A DNA stretch of 12,475 nucleotides from the NCBI GenBank assembly GCA_002309335.1, contig DBXH01000026.1, forward strand, positions 1 to 12,475, in the 5' to 3' direction. The DNA comes from Bacteroidales bacterium UBA1217. GTDB lineage: Bacteria > Bacteroidota > Bacteroidia > Bacteroidales > P3. Below are positions 1 to 8,000 of this stretch, in pieces. The notes below the pieces were generated by a model. That model was not told where the DNA came from. It searched no databases and saw only the letters and a list, made by a program, of their open reading frames with translations. The translations under genes and the position numbers were made by a program. The first letter of the stretch is position 1. Each line of letters opens with the position of its first letter.

Positions 1-2352
1 TACGATGTATTTGCCACGTGGGATTGTGGTCTGTATCCTTGTGGAACCAATGGCAACGCCAATCCCGACCAGTGGCTGGTCTATGTCGGTGCGCCCGGAT
101 TCGACTTTGGAAGCACTTCACCCTATATCTTCTCCGACAACACCGCAGCCATCGGTGGTCTCACGCCAAACACCGATTACGAGATGGTCATTATAGCCAG
201 CTGCGGCGGCAACGAGGGCTATCCCTCCTACCCAGTCCAGTTCCACACCCAATGTGCACCGCTCAACAGCCTACCCTTTGTTGAGGACTTCGAGAGCGTC
301 GCCGGCCTCCCCTCATACACCACCTATTCGAACACGAACACCTTGCCTGACTGCTGGTTGCGGCACAACACCAGTGTGGGTGGCGAATATAGTGGCGCTC
401 CCCTTGTACACAACGACTCAACCTACGCCCACAGCGGACACAACGCTATGCGATTCCACACAGCGAACTATCCCGTTATGTGTTCCGACCAGTATGCTAT
501 TATGCCCCTTACCGACTCCGTTCTATATCCTGCGAGGGGTCTTCAGGTCTCCTTCTGGCTGCGCACTGCCCATTTTTACTATAACTCATTCATAGTGGTT
601 GGTGTGATGAGCGACCCCAACGACACTAATTCCTTCGTTGCTATGGATACCGCACGAATCGAATCTCTTGGCAACTATTCGCACCATACAGTAAGGATGG
701 CGGGATACAGAGGCCCCCACGGCCATATAGCATTCAAGGCTCCCTTCCAATCACCTGTCAACCGACCCTATATCGACGATATCATCCTCGATGAAATGCC
801 GTGTGCGCCAGCCGAAGAGCTGCATAGCGTCATCAGCGGAACAGACAACATCACCATTGCCTGGAGCGACTCGAGCCGTGCAGATATATTCTGGTATGTG
901 GAATACGACACGGCCGATTTCATTCCTGGAACAGGAACAGCCACCTCCATCCTTGTCACCGATTCCTTCTACACGATGACAGGTCTCGACTCAGGTACGT
1001 TATACCATATTTACGTCTATCCCGACTGTTTCGATTCTGTCGTTGCACGTCACCTGACGGCCACCACCCTTATGACCACACCAACCGCAGTTCCTTATAG
1101 CGACAATTTTGACGATGAGAGTTTTGGAGGGTGGGCGTTGCGCAACGGCACCGAAAGCAATCAATGGACGGTGGGCAACGCCGCTGGCAATCCAGAAGGT
1201 TCTCTATACATCACCGACGACGGCAGCAACAACCACTATGGTGGAACGTCATCGACGGTTTTTGCCGTTAGGACTTTCCGTTTCGACACCGCAGGCGAAT
1301 ATGCATACAGCTTCGACTGGAGATGCAACGGCGAAGCCTCGAACGATTATCTTCGTGCTGCTCTTGTGCCAGCTGACAGAATCTATACTCCAGGCGAGAG
1401 CAATGGATTTGACAATGCCTTGTCAGTTCCAGAGGGTGGCATAGCTCTGGATGGCTCCATAGAGCTCAATCAATCCAACAGTTGGCAGTACAAGATGGGA
1501 ACATTCTCGATAACAACGCCAGGATATTACGACTGGGTGTTTATGTGGCACAACGACGACAACACCTATAACCAGTCGCCAGCAGCCGTTGACAATGTAA
1601 ACATCCGTCAAAACACCTGTCCCTCACCGTGGAATGTGAGAGGCGAGCGTTATGCCGACAACCTTGTACTTTCGTGGTCACCCGGCGGCGATGAGAGCGA
1701 GTGGGAAGTCATTCTTGACACCACATCCGTGATTGTCCACACGATGGGCTACACCTTCTCAGGACTAAACCCCACTTCAAATTATGCGGTTCGTCTCCGT
1801 TCCATCTGCGGAGAGGATGACACTTCCTTGGCTGTCGTTGCCTCATTTGCGCCCAAAAGATATACTGTCAGCGCCACATCCGAGCCTCCTGCCAGCGGTT
1901 CTGTGACAGGCGGTGGCATATATTACTATGGTGACATAGCTACATTGACCGCCACACCGAATACAGGCTACTTTTTCACGGAATGGAACGACGGCAATAC
2001 CACCAACCCGAGGAATCTATTTGTGACAAGCGACACCACCATTATCGCCCAGTTCCAAGTTGTAGAAGATTCCGGCGACATTGAAAATATTTATACAACT
2101 TTAAATTCCCAGTTGAGAATCTATCCGAATCCAGCCAAAGATGTCATAACAGTCTCCGTTACAGGCATCAATGGCGACGTATGTTTCTTGGTAATGGATT
2201 TGAAAGGCCGCGAGGTGATAAAAGAAAATTTGGAATGCTCTGCCGACTGCGAGAAGAATATTGATATAAAAGGTCTAAATGCTGGAGCTTATTTCGTGCG
2301 AGTTACATCAGTAAATAATATCCCAATGATAAGAAAACTAATTGTTAAATAA
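1..2352 (+). CDS. Modular T9SS-secreted adhesin-like protein (5' truncated)
   Basis: The reading frame is open from the first base, so only the last 783 residues are seen and the true start lies outside the window. Visible modules, in residues of this fragment: the end of a fibronectin-III-like domain (about 1-85, with a GLTPNTDYE motif); a jelly-roll/adhesin-like module (about 90-265, opening with FVEDFES and closing with YIDDIILDE); a second Fn3 (about 268-355, with GLDSGTLYHIYV); a second jelly-roll module (about 364-535, NFDDESFGGW to VDNVNI); a third Fn3 (about 541-617); a divergent InlB B-repeat-like domain (about 618-687, with LTATPNTGY and WNDGNTTNPR); and a type A T9SS sorting domain (about 705-783, starting RIYPNPAKD, with GLNAGAYFVRV before the end). 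The tail indicates export through T9SS and attachment or release at the cell surface. No catalytic motif is visible. A role in adhesion or glycan/protein binding is inferred from module types only, and the missing N-terminus could carry an enzyme. Confidence 0.88.
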   Translation, partial: YDVFATWDCGLYPCGTNGNANPDQWLVYVGAPGFDFGSTSPYIFSDNTAAIGGLTPNTDYEMVIIASCGGNEGYPSYPVQFHTQCAPLNSLPFVEDFESVAGLPSYTTYSNTNTLPDCWLRHNTSVGGEYSGAPLVHNDSTYAHSGHNAMRFHTANYPVMCSDQYAIMPLTDSVLYPARGLQVSFWLRTAHFYYNSFIVVGVMSDPNDTNSFVAMDTARIESLGNYSHHTVRMAGYRGPHGHIAFKAPFQSPVNRPYIDDIILDEMPCAPAEELHSVISGTDNITIAWSDSSRADIFWYVEYDTADFIPGTGTATSILVTDSFYTMTGLDSGTLYHIYVYPDCFDSVVARHLTATTLMTTPTAVPYSDNFDDESFGGWALRNGTESNQWTVGNAAGNPEGSLYITDDGSNNHYGGTSSTVFAVRTFRFDTAGEYAYSFDWRCNGEASNDYLRAALVPADRIYTPGESNGFDNALSVPEGGIALDGSIELNQSNSWQYKMGTFSITTPGYYDWVFMWHNDDNTYNQSPAAVDNVNIRQNTCPSPWNVRGERYADNLVLSWSPGGDESEWEVILDTTSVIVHTMGYTFSGLNPTSNYAVRLRSICGEDDTSLAVVASFAPKRYTVSATSEPPASGSVTGGGIYYYGDIATLTATPNTGYFFTEWNDGNTTNPRNLFVTSDTTIIAQFQVVEDSGDIENIYTTLNSQLRIYPNPAKDVITVSVTGINGDVCFLVMDLKGREVIKENLECSADCEKNIDIKGLNAGAYFVRVTSVNNIPMIRKLIVK

Positions 2353-2389
2353 TTATTTACAGAATGACGGCTGTATTATTGTCTCTAAA

Positions 2390-2431
2390 TATACGACGAG
2401 TGGCGATCAAATGGTCGCCACTTGTCGTATA
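2390..2431. terminator. Long hairpin between convergent genes, probable bidirectional terminator
   Basis: A 17-bp stem (2390-2406 with 2415-2431) contains a single G-T wobble and closes an 8-nt loop. It lies 38 bp after the stop of the + strand gene and 41 bp beyond the stop of the minus strand FKBP gene, so it is well placed to end both transcripts. The base of the stem is not followed by a strong T run on either strand: AAGATTATCTT on the + side, TTTAGAGAC on the minus side. It is therefore not a textbook intrinsic terminator. It could instead act as a 3'-end stabiliser or be a dispersed palindromic repeat. Confidence 0.6.
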
Positions 2432-2472
2432 AGATTATCTTAATAAAAAATGTTATTGGATATGATATCGAA

Positions 2473-3201
2473 TTAGAGGTCTGTTACAGCATATAGGTCA
2501 ACCTGGTAGATGACGGTCGAGTATGGAGGGATGTTATCTGTTCCTTTGGCCCCGAAAGCCATCTCGCACGGGAAGTAGAATCGGTAAGAACTGCCAGCTT
2601 TCATATTGCAAAGTCCATCAAATAAGCCTGGCATAATGGATTCGTTGATAACGTGGCGAACGGTGTCGCAGTTTCCGAATGTTTGGTCGAAAATCTGGCC
2701 GTTGGTGAAGCTGCCTTTGTAATCGAACAAGGCGACCAAACCAGGCTCTCCTTTGCGTCCGTTACCCTCTTTCAGGACCTCATAATAGTAACCTTTGTCG
2801 CTTTTTTTGATATTCGGGTTCTTCTTTAGAAGGTCGCTGAAATAGGCTTGCTCTTGATTTCTTGCCTCTTCCAGTTTTGCCTGTTGATTTTTAGATTGAT
2901 TAGTGTAAGCGAGAAGTTCCAACTTGTTGAGCAATTGATAGGTTTGCTCTTGAGTCATAGGCTGTTGTTTCTGGTCGAGTGTTGCGATAAGAGCCTGTAC
3001 AAGTATCTCGCGGTTGGGTTCAATGCCTGTTTTGGCAATGTTCTGTGCCAAAGTAAAGCCCATTGCCCAGCTGAGGCTGTCGGCCTCGTTGCGAAGTTCG
3101 GCAGGTTGGCTGGTGTTGATTACTAGACTGTCTTTTTTATGGCAGGATGTTGTTAGTCCGATAATGCACAGCATGGCTGTAGCTATTAATACTTTTCTCA
3201 T
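2473..3201 (-). CDS. FKBP-type peptidyl-prolyl cis-trans isomerase, lipoprotein
   Basis: This 242-residue protein has a lipoprotein signal peptide with lipobox LTTSC (Cys20), so it is probably anchored in the envelope facing the periplasm. Residues about 35-135 resemble the FKBP_N dimerisation domain (SLSWAMGFTLAQNI, then a charged helical stretch). Residues about 138-240 form the FKBP domain: FDYKG (Tyr161), IFDQTF (Phe171, Asp172), IMPGLFDGL, EMAFG and IPPYSTVIYQVDL. FKBPs catalyse proline isomerisation and often act as chaperones. Two binding-pocket positions differ from FKBP12: the Trp of PGW is Leu193, and the Tyr of AYG is Phe216. The start ATG directly precedes the signal peptide, with no clear Shine-Dalgarno, which is usual in Bacteroidota. 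It sits 110 bp downstream of the decarboxylase gene and could be co-transcribed with it or have its own promoter. The family call is firm, but isomerase activity is less certain. Confidence 0.9.
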   Translation of the reverse strand: MRKVLIATAMLCIIGLTTSCHKKDSLVINTSQPAELRNEADSLSWAMGFTLAQNIAKTGIEPNREILVQALIATLDQKQQPMTQEQTYQLLNKLELLAYTNQSKNQQAKLEEARNQEQAYFSDLLKKNPNIKKSDKGYYYEVLKEGNGRKGEPGLVALFDYKGSFTNGQIFDQTFGNCDTVRHVINESIMPGLFDGLCNMKAGSSYRFYFPCEMAFGAKGTDNIPPYSTVIYQVDLYAVTDL

Positions 3202-3311
3202 TTTTTGTTTCTTTGTTGTTTTGCCGCCTTAACGTTCAAAATCATTAATTATTATTTAAAAGGATAAAAATATAAAAATAGTATCCATATTAACTTAAAA
3301 CCAATCCGAAA

Positions 3312-4712
3312 CTAGTATCCTAGGATTTTCAGCATTGACTTATGGCTCTGCTCTTTTGCAAAGAGTTTTGTGGTGTAGTCGCCGTTTTCGTCTTTGTCGA
3401 TGATGATGTGCTTGGGGGCGGGGATAAGGCAGTGCTGTATTCCGCCATATCCGCCGAGACTCTCCTGATAGGCTCCGGTGTGGAAGAAACCAATATAGAG
3501 AGGCTCGTCTTTCTGCAGTTTGGGCAGGAATATTGCGTTGGCGCGCGAGTCTGCGTTATAGTAGTCTTCGCTGTCGCAGGTAAGGCCGCCGAGGAAGACA
3601 CGCTGGTATTCACAATCCCAATGGTTAATGGGCAGCATTATGAAACGCTGGTTGATGCCCCATGTGTCGGGTAGCGTGGTGATAAACGATGAGTCGATCA
3701 TATACCACAACTCGCGGTCGTTTTGTTGTTTCTGGTCGAGGATGCTGTAGAGGGTTGCACCGCTCTCACCTACGGTAAAAGAGCCGAATTCGGTGAAGAT
3801 GTTTGGTTCGTCTACGCCGCGGTTGGTGCAGATGTTTTTTATCTGTGCCAGTATTTCTTCGGCCATGTATTCGTAGTCGTAGTTGGATGCCAACGAGTTC
3901 TTGATTGGGAATCCACCGCCAATGTTGAGCGAGTCGAGTTCCGGGCATACGTGCTTTAAGTCGCAGTATACGTTGACGCACTTTGAGAGCTCGTTCCAGT
4001 AGTAGGCGGTGTCGCGGATGCCGGTATTGATAAAGAAATGCAGCATCTTGAAGGTGTATTTGGGATTGTCTTTGATAACTTCCTCGTAGAATGACACGAT
4101 GTCGTTGTAGCGGATGCCTAAACGCGAAGTGTAGAAGTCGAACTTGGGTTCCTCTTCGGATGCGATGCGGATGCCGATCTTCATAGGTACTTCAGGATTT
4201 TCAACAGCTTCGTCAAGCATAAGCATTTCGTGTTTGTTGTCTATGATGGGGACAATGTTGTGAAATCCGTCCTTGTAGAGTTCGGCGATATTGTCGATAT
4301 ATTGCTGGCGCTTGAAACCATTGCTGACAATAAAAATGTTCTTGTCGATCAGTCCGCTGTTGTAGAGTTCCTGTATGAGGTTGATGTCGAACGCACTCGA
4401 TGTTTCGAGATTGATGTCGTTTTTCAGTGCCTCTTCCATCACAAAGCTGAAATGGCTGCTCTTAGTGCAGTAGCAGTAGTTGTAAGTGCCTTTGTAGTCG
4501 GTCTTTGCTATTGCTACGTTAAAGAGTCTCTTTGCCCTCTGTATCTGTGAACTTATTTTTGGCAGATAGGTAACCTTTAGAGGGGTTCCGTATTGCTTGA
4601 TGACTTCCATTAAAGGAATGTCGTGGAAATAGAGTTCGCCATCCTCTGTACGGAATTCGTCTTGCGGAAACTCAAATGTCTGGTCAATCAGATCGTAATA
4701 CTTATTTTTCAT
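3312..4712 (-). CDS. PLP-dependent decarboxylase, probable arginine decarboxylase
   Basis: This 466-residue fold-III (alanine racemase-like) PLP decarboxylase belongs to the diaminopimelate/ornithine decarboxylase superfamily. Putative Schiff-base Lys84 lies in YCTKSSHF. HFFINTG (His225) fits the ring-stacking His. GGGFPIK (about 265-271) fits the phosphate-binding glycine loop. FTEFGSFTVGESG (about 306-318) fits the EPGR-like segment. CDSEDY (Cys379, Asp380) fits the substrate loop from the partner subunit, and GAYQ (about 413-416) is the conserved C-terminal motif. From memory, the overall sequence matches the about 465-residue proteins annotated as arginine decarboxylase in Bacteroidota. 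They would turn arginine into agmatine for polyamine synthesis. No other polyamine gene is in the window, so the substrate is inferred. Diaminopimelate or carboxynorspermidine decarboxylase is the alternative. I chose the ATG at 4712 because MKNKYYDLIDQ is the family-like N-terminus. An in-frame ATG at 4754 would add 14 residues, but it lies in a leader hairpin. Confidence 0.85.
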   Translation of the reverse strand: MKNKYYDLIDQTFEFPQDEFRTEDGELYFHDIPLMEVIKQYGTPLKVTYLPKISSQIQRAKRLFNVAIAKTDYKGTYNYCYCTKSSHFSFVMEEALKNDINLETSSAFDINLIQELYNSGLIDKNIFIVSNGFKRQQYIDNIAELYKDGFHNIVPIIDNKHEMLMLDEAVENPEVPMKIGIRIASEEEPKFDFYTSRLGIRYNDIVSFYEEVIKDNPKYTFKMLHFFINTGIRDTAYYWNELSKCVNVYCDLKHVCPELDSLNIGGGFPIKNSLASNYDYEYMAEEILAQIKNICTNRGVDEPNIFTEFGSFTVGESGATLYSILDQKQQNDRELWYMIDSSFITTLPDTWGINQRFIMLPINHWDCEYQRVFLGGLTCDSEDYYNADSRANAIFLPKLQKDEPLYIGFFHTGAYQESLGGYGGIQHCLIPAPKHIIIDKDENGDYTTKLFAKEQSHKSMLKILGY

Positions 4713-4752
4713 TATTTGATTGTTTTTAGATTTGGTTGGTCTTAAAATGTTC

Positions 4753-4771
4753 AATCCGGCTCAGTCGGATT
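4753..4771 (-). promoter_or_regulatory. Short inverted repeat in the decarboxylase leader
   Basis: AATCCG and CGGATT arms (4753-4758 and 4766-4771) surround a 7-nt loop. If transcription starts near 4780, as the -7 box suggests, this hairpin forms at the 5' end of an approximately 68-nt leader. It overlaps the alternative upstream ATG (4752-4754). It could be an operator or an RNA stem, and with only 6 bp it may also be chance. Confidence 0.3.
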
Positions 4772-4787
4772 TGTGATATTGAGTGTG

Positions 4788-4821
4788 CAAAAGTACAATA
4801 AAATTGCAAATAATTGCCAAA
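4788..4821 (-). promoter_or_regulatory. Bacteroidota-type promoter for the decarboxylase gene
   Basis: Read on the minus strand, TACTTTTG (4788-4795) matches the Bacteroidota -7 consensus TAnnTTTG exactly. A TTTG (4818-4821) lies 22 nt upstream, slightly longer than the usual 19-21 nt spacing to the -33 element; the overlapping TTGG gives 21. The predicted start site is near 4780, about 68 nt before the chosen ATG. The flanking DNA is AT-rich, as expected for a promoter, and it lies downstream of the terminator of the protease gene. Confidence 0.5.
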
Positions 4822-4944
4822 TTTAAGTTATTTTGTTGAGCTATTTTTGCTGTGATTATTGCTATAAAAGAGCTTTCTTTTTGATAAACAATCTGTTGTG
4901 TTTATTCTAATGACGAGAGTTGAATGTGGTATGTATATAAAAAT

Positions 4945-4986
4945 AAGTTGGTTGGATTGGATAAAATCATCCAATCCAACCAACTT
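4945..4986 (-). terminator. Strong intrinsic terminator of the C25 protease gene
   Basis: A perfect 18-bp inverted repeat (4945-4962 with 4969-4986) has a 6-nt loop and starts 26 nt beyond the protease stop codon. On the minus strand the stem is followed by ATTTTTATA, a moderate U tract. This is the clearest intrinsic terminator in the window, and it separates the protease transcript from the decarboxylase promoter. Confidence 0.85.
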
Positions 4987-5011
4987 GGATTATTGTTTTG
5001 TCAAAAATCTA

Positions 5012-8000
5012 TTATTTTTTGACGAACTTCAATGTTGCTTTGTTGCCGTCGTTGTAGCTGGCTTGCAGGAAGTACATACCATTGGCGAGAGACGAAATAT
5101 CGACCGTATTGCTGTTGCCTTCAACATTTTTCGCTATTAATTTGCGACCAGTGATGTCGATAATGCAAATATGGCTGATGTTTGCTCCGTCGATCGTTAA
5201 TGTGCTCTGTGCAGGATTGGGATAGAGCCGTGCACTGTTAGTGGCCATTACGGTATTGATACCGATGGTGCCTTCGACAGTTACCGTTGTTGACGCTGTT
5301 GAAGCGCAATTGCCGTTGTATCCTGTCACGGTGTAGGTGGTTGTCTCGGTGGGGTATACGTCGATGATGGCACTAGTCTCTCCGCTACTCCATACGTAGC
5401 TGTCGGAACCTGTGGCGGTGAGACGTACTGTTTCACCTGCACGGATTGTAACATCACCGCCGCTGATGGTAACTTCAGGGGTTGGGGTCAACACGAGAGT
5501 GAGAATGTATACTTCGTTTTCACTTGAATCGGTGTAATGGTATACACCTGCATCAAAACCTTCAGTACTGATAAGGCTGTCGCGGAACTGATAATCACTT
5601 CCCTGGCAGATGCTGTCAAGAGAGTATACGTAAACAGTGCCGCAGTGGGGGAGATGCAGGTCATCGATCCAGGCGCAGTCGCTGCCGCTGCTCTGCGAAT
5701 AGTCCTTTTCGTAGCTGAACTTGAAGGTATGGGTGCCTTGGGGTACAAAATATGCGCTACGACTCCAGCTATTGTTGGTGCCGCTGACTTCCTCTTTCTT
5801 ATTACCGTCAATATAGAAGCGGAAGAAATCCCATCTGTTTTCCGACGATGCATTTTTGTAGAAGGTTATGCTGTCGTCAACGGTCGACGTCCAAACTATG
5901 CTTATTTCGGAATTGTTATTGTTGCCTAAGTTGTTAGCCGAACGCAGGCATTTTGCACCATTGTGAGCATCTTGGCTGACGGCTTGCCAGGGGTAGGTTC
6001 CGTGAGTCCACGGATATTCAGCCCAGCTATCGTCTTCGAAAGTTATCAGGCTGTTGTCGAGTCCAAATTGAATCCAGATGGTATCTTTATTGCTGCGGAA
6101 GGTGTTATTAATAACCTGAATCAGTGGTATAGAGCGACCTTCGGGTTCTTCGCCGTTGAGGGAAATCGTGAAAGATTGGATGTTCTCTCTGCCTGCTTCA
6201 ATATTAGAAATGTCAAAATGCTGGCTTTGCGGAGCGGTCACTGTGAACGACGGGTCGAGCGGAAGCAGGCTGATTGTGCCGTTCTGTAGTGTCGCGTGCC
6301 CAAAGTTCTTGTTGGTTATGTTTATCACTATATTACCTGTCGTTGCCAATTGGTTGTCAGTTGTATAGCTTAGCATACGCATATTGTCGGCATTGATGGT
6401 GAACTGGTAGTTCGATACCGATATGTCGTTTGTGGTGTTGCCCCAGCGTACTATGATTTTGACGGTTGTTTTTGTCTGGTCGGTAATATGTCCCCAGATA
6501 TGACCGTGACATACGTTGTGGAGTTCAGTCAACTGATTGACTTGAAGTCCTGTGCCTAGGTCGATAATGCCAGTGGTGTCAATCAAGATGCTTCCGTCAA
6601 CACTCTGGAACTCGATGGAAAGAGTGTTGGCATTGTTTACACCAAGATTTTTTAATGTAACGTCGAAGCTGATGTTGCCATTGGCTTCCAGGGTGGCGCG
6701 GGGAGTCATTTCTGTAACTGAAACATACGGACCGTTGGCGGTAACATTCACATCTTGGAAGAAGGGCTGATAGCCTTGGGCGGTAATGGCTACCTCGTAG
6801 GTACCGGGGGTATTCAGTGCTGCGAACTGGAGGGTGGCATTGCCACTGGCATCGGCAAAGGCAGCTCCGACAAGGTTGCCGTCAGGGTCTTTAAGAGCAA
6901 CGTAGGCGTAAGGCACGGCGCCAACACTCATTGTTGACATTCCAATGGGTATCGCTCCAGGAATGTTGGCTGTCATCACATCGGCTTCTCCGTGGATGTA
7001 TGGCATCAGCGAGGGGTCGCCCATCAGGTGATATATCTGCCAGTAGTATATTTTCATCTGAGCGTTAGAAGTGCTGTTCTCAACAGCCATATTGCCTGCA
7101 AAAATCATTCCACCCATTGTGGTGAACCAGTTGCTGTAAGCCTCGTTGTGGGTGTGGAACAGTTTGTCGTACATACCGAGATTGTTGGCGTCATAGTCGG
7201 TGTTCATCGTGTTGTTGATGTTGGTTCGGATACCTACTGACCAGTAGAAGTCTTCCGTCCAGTATGTCGAGTTGCTGCCCCCTATATATCCTACGGCGCC
7301 GGCATTGTTATTTTTGCGCAGCAAAGCTTCGCCGAGGCAGGCGTCAACCTGATAGCTGTTGCTCAGACAGCAGTTGCCTATCATCACCATTGGCTTGTTG
7401 TTGTTGGTCATTTGGCTTACGTTGGATGTTGTGAAACTGGGGTTGCTCCATTCGGTGGTTCCACCGTGAGCGGTGTAATTGACAAAGCCGCAGCCATTGT
7501 TGTAAAGGGTGCGCAGTGCCGCCGCTGTGCCGTTGGCTTGTGAACTGCCGGTAACGGTTACACCTGTGGGAACGAAACTGGTGTTGTTTTTATAATATAC
7601 AATATTTGTAAAGCCGTTGGCTGTTGTTACGTATGTCTTTGTTGCATAATCCATTGCCGGGTCGCCGTATTTGTAGCCGTTGTCGCTACTGTAGCCACCG
7701 TCGACACCTGCTATAAGGGCTGCGGTGTTCAGATATGTCGGGTCGGGGAAAGTGTACTGCTCATACATCAATGTTTTAGAAATCTGTGGGGTCAATTGGT
7801 TGATGTTTTGAGCCGAGAAACGCCCATAGTAGCAGTCGGGTATGTTGTCGTTGCCTGTCCAGCAGCAGTAGCTGAGGTCGCTCGAGTGAGGACCGTCATA
7901 TGAGGAAAGGCTAAATGCAGGAATCTGTGCTATATCGCCGACAAAAAGCACGTAGGTGGGTGCCGGCGAAGACTCGGTGGCGTTGTCGTAAAGTCCTTGC

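Noticed and set aside
3202..3311. Possible promoter for the FKBP gene (TGATTTTG near 3240)
   Set aside because: It differs from TAnnTTTG at the second base and has no -33 TTTG at the right distance, in a very AT-rich gap.
5537..5929. 130-codon + strand frame opposite the protease gene
   Set aside because: It lies fully antisense to the jelly-roll region of the C25 protein and has no signal peptide or motif. Several similar frames across 5488-8701 are rejected for the same reason.
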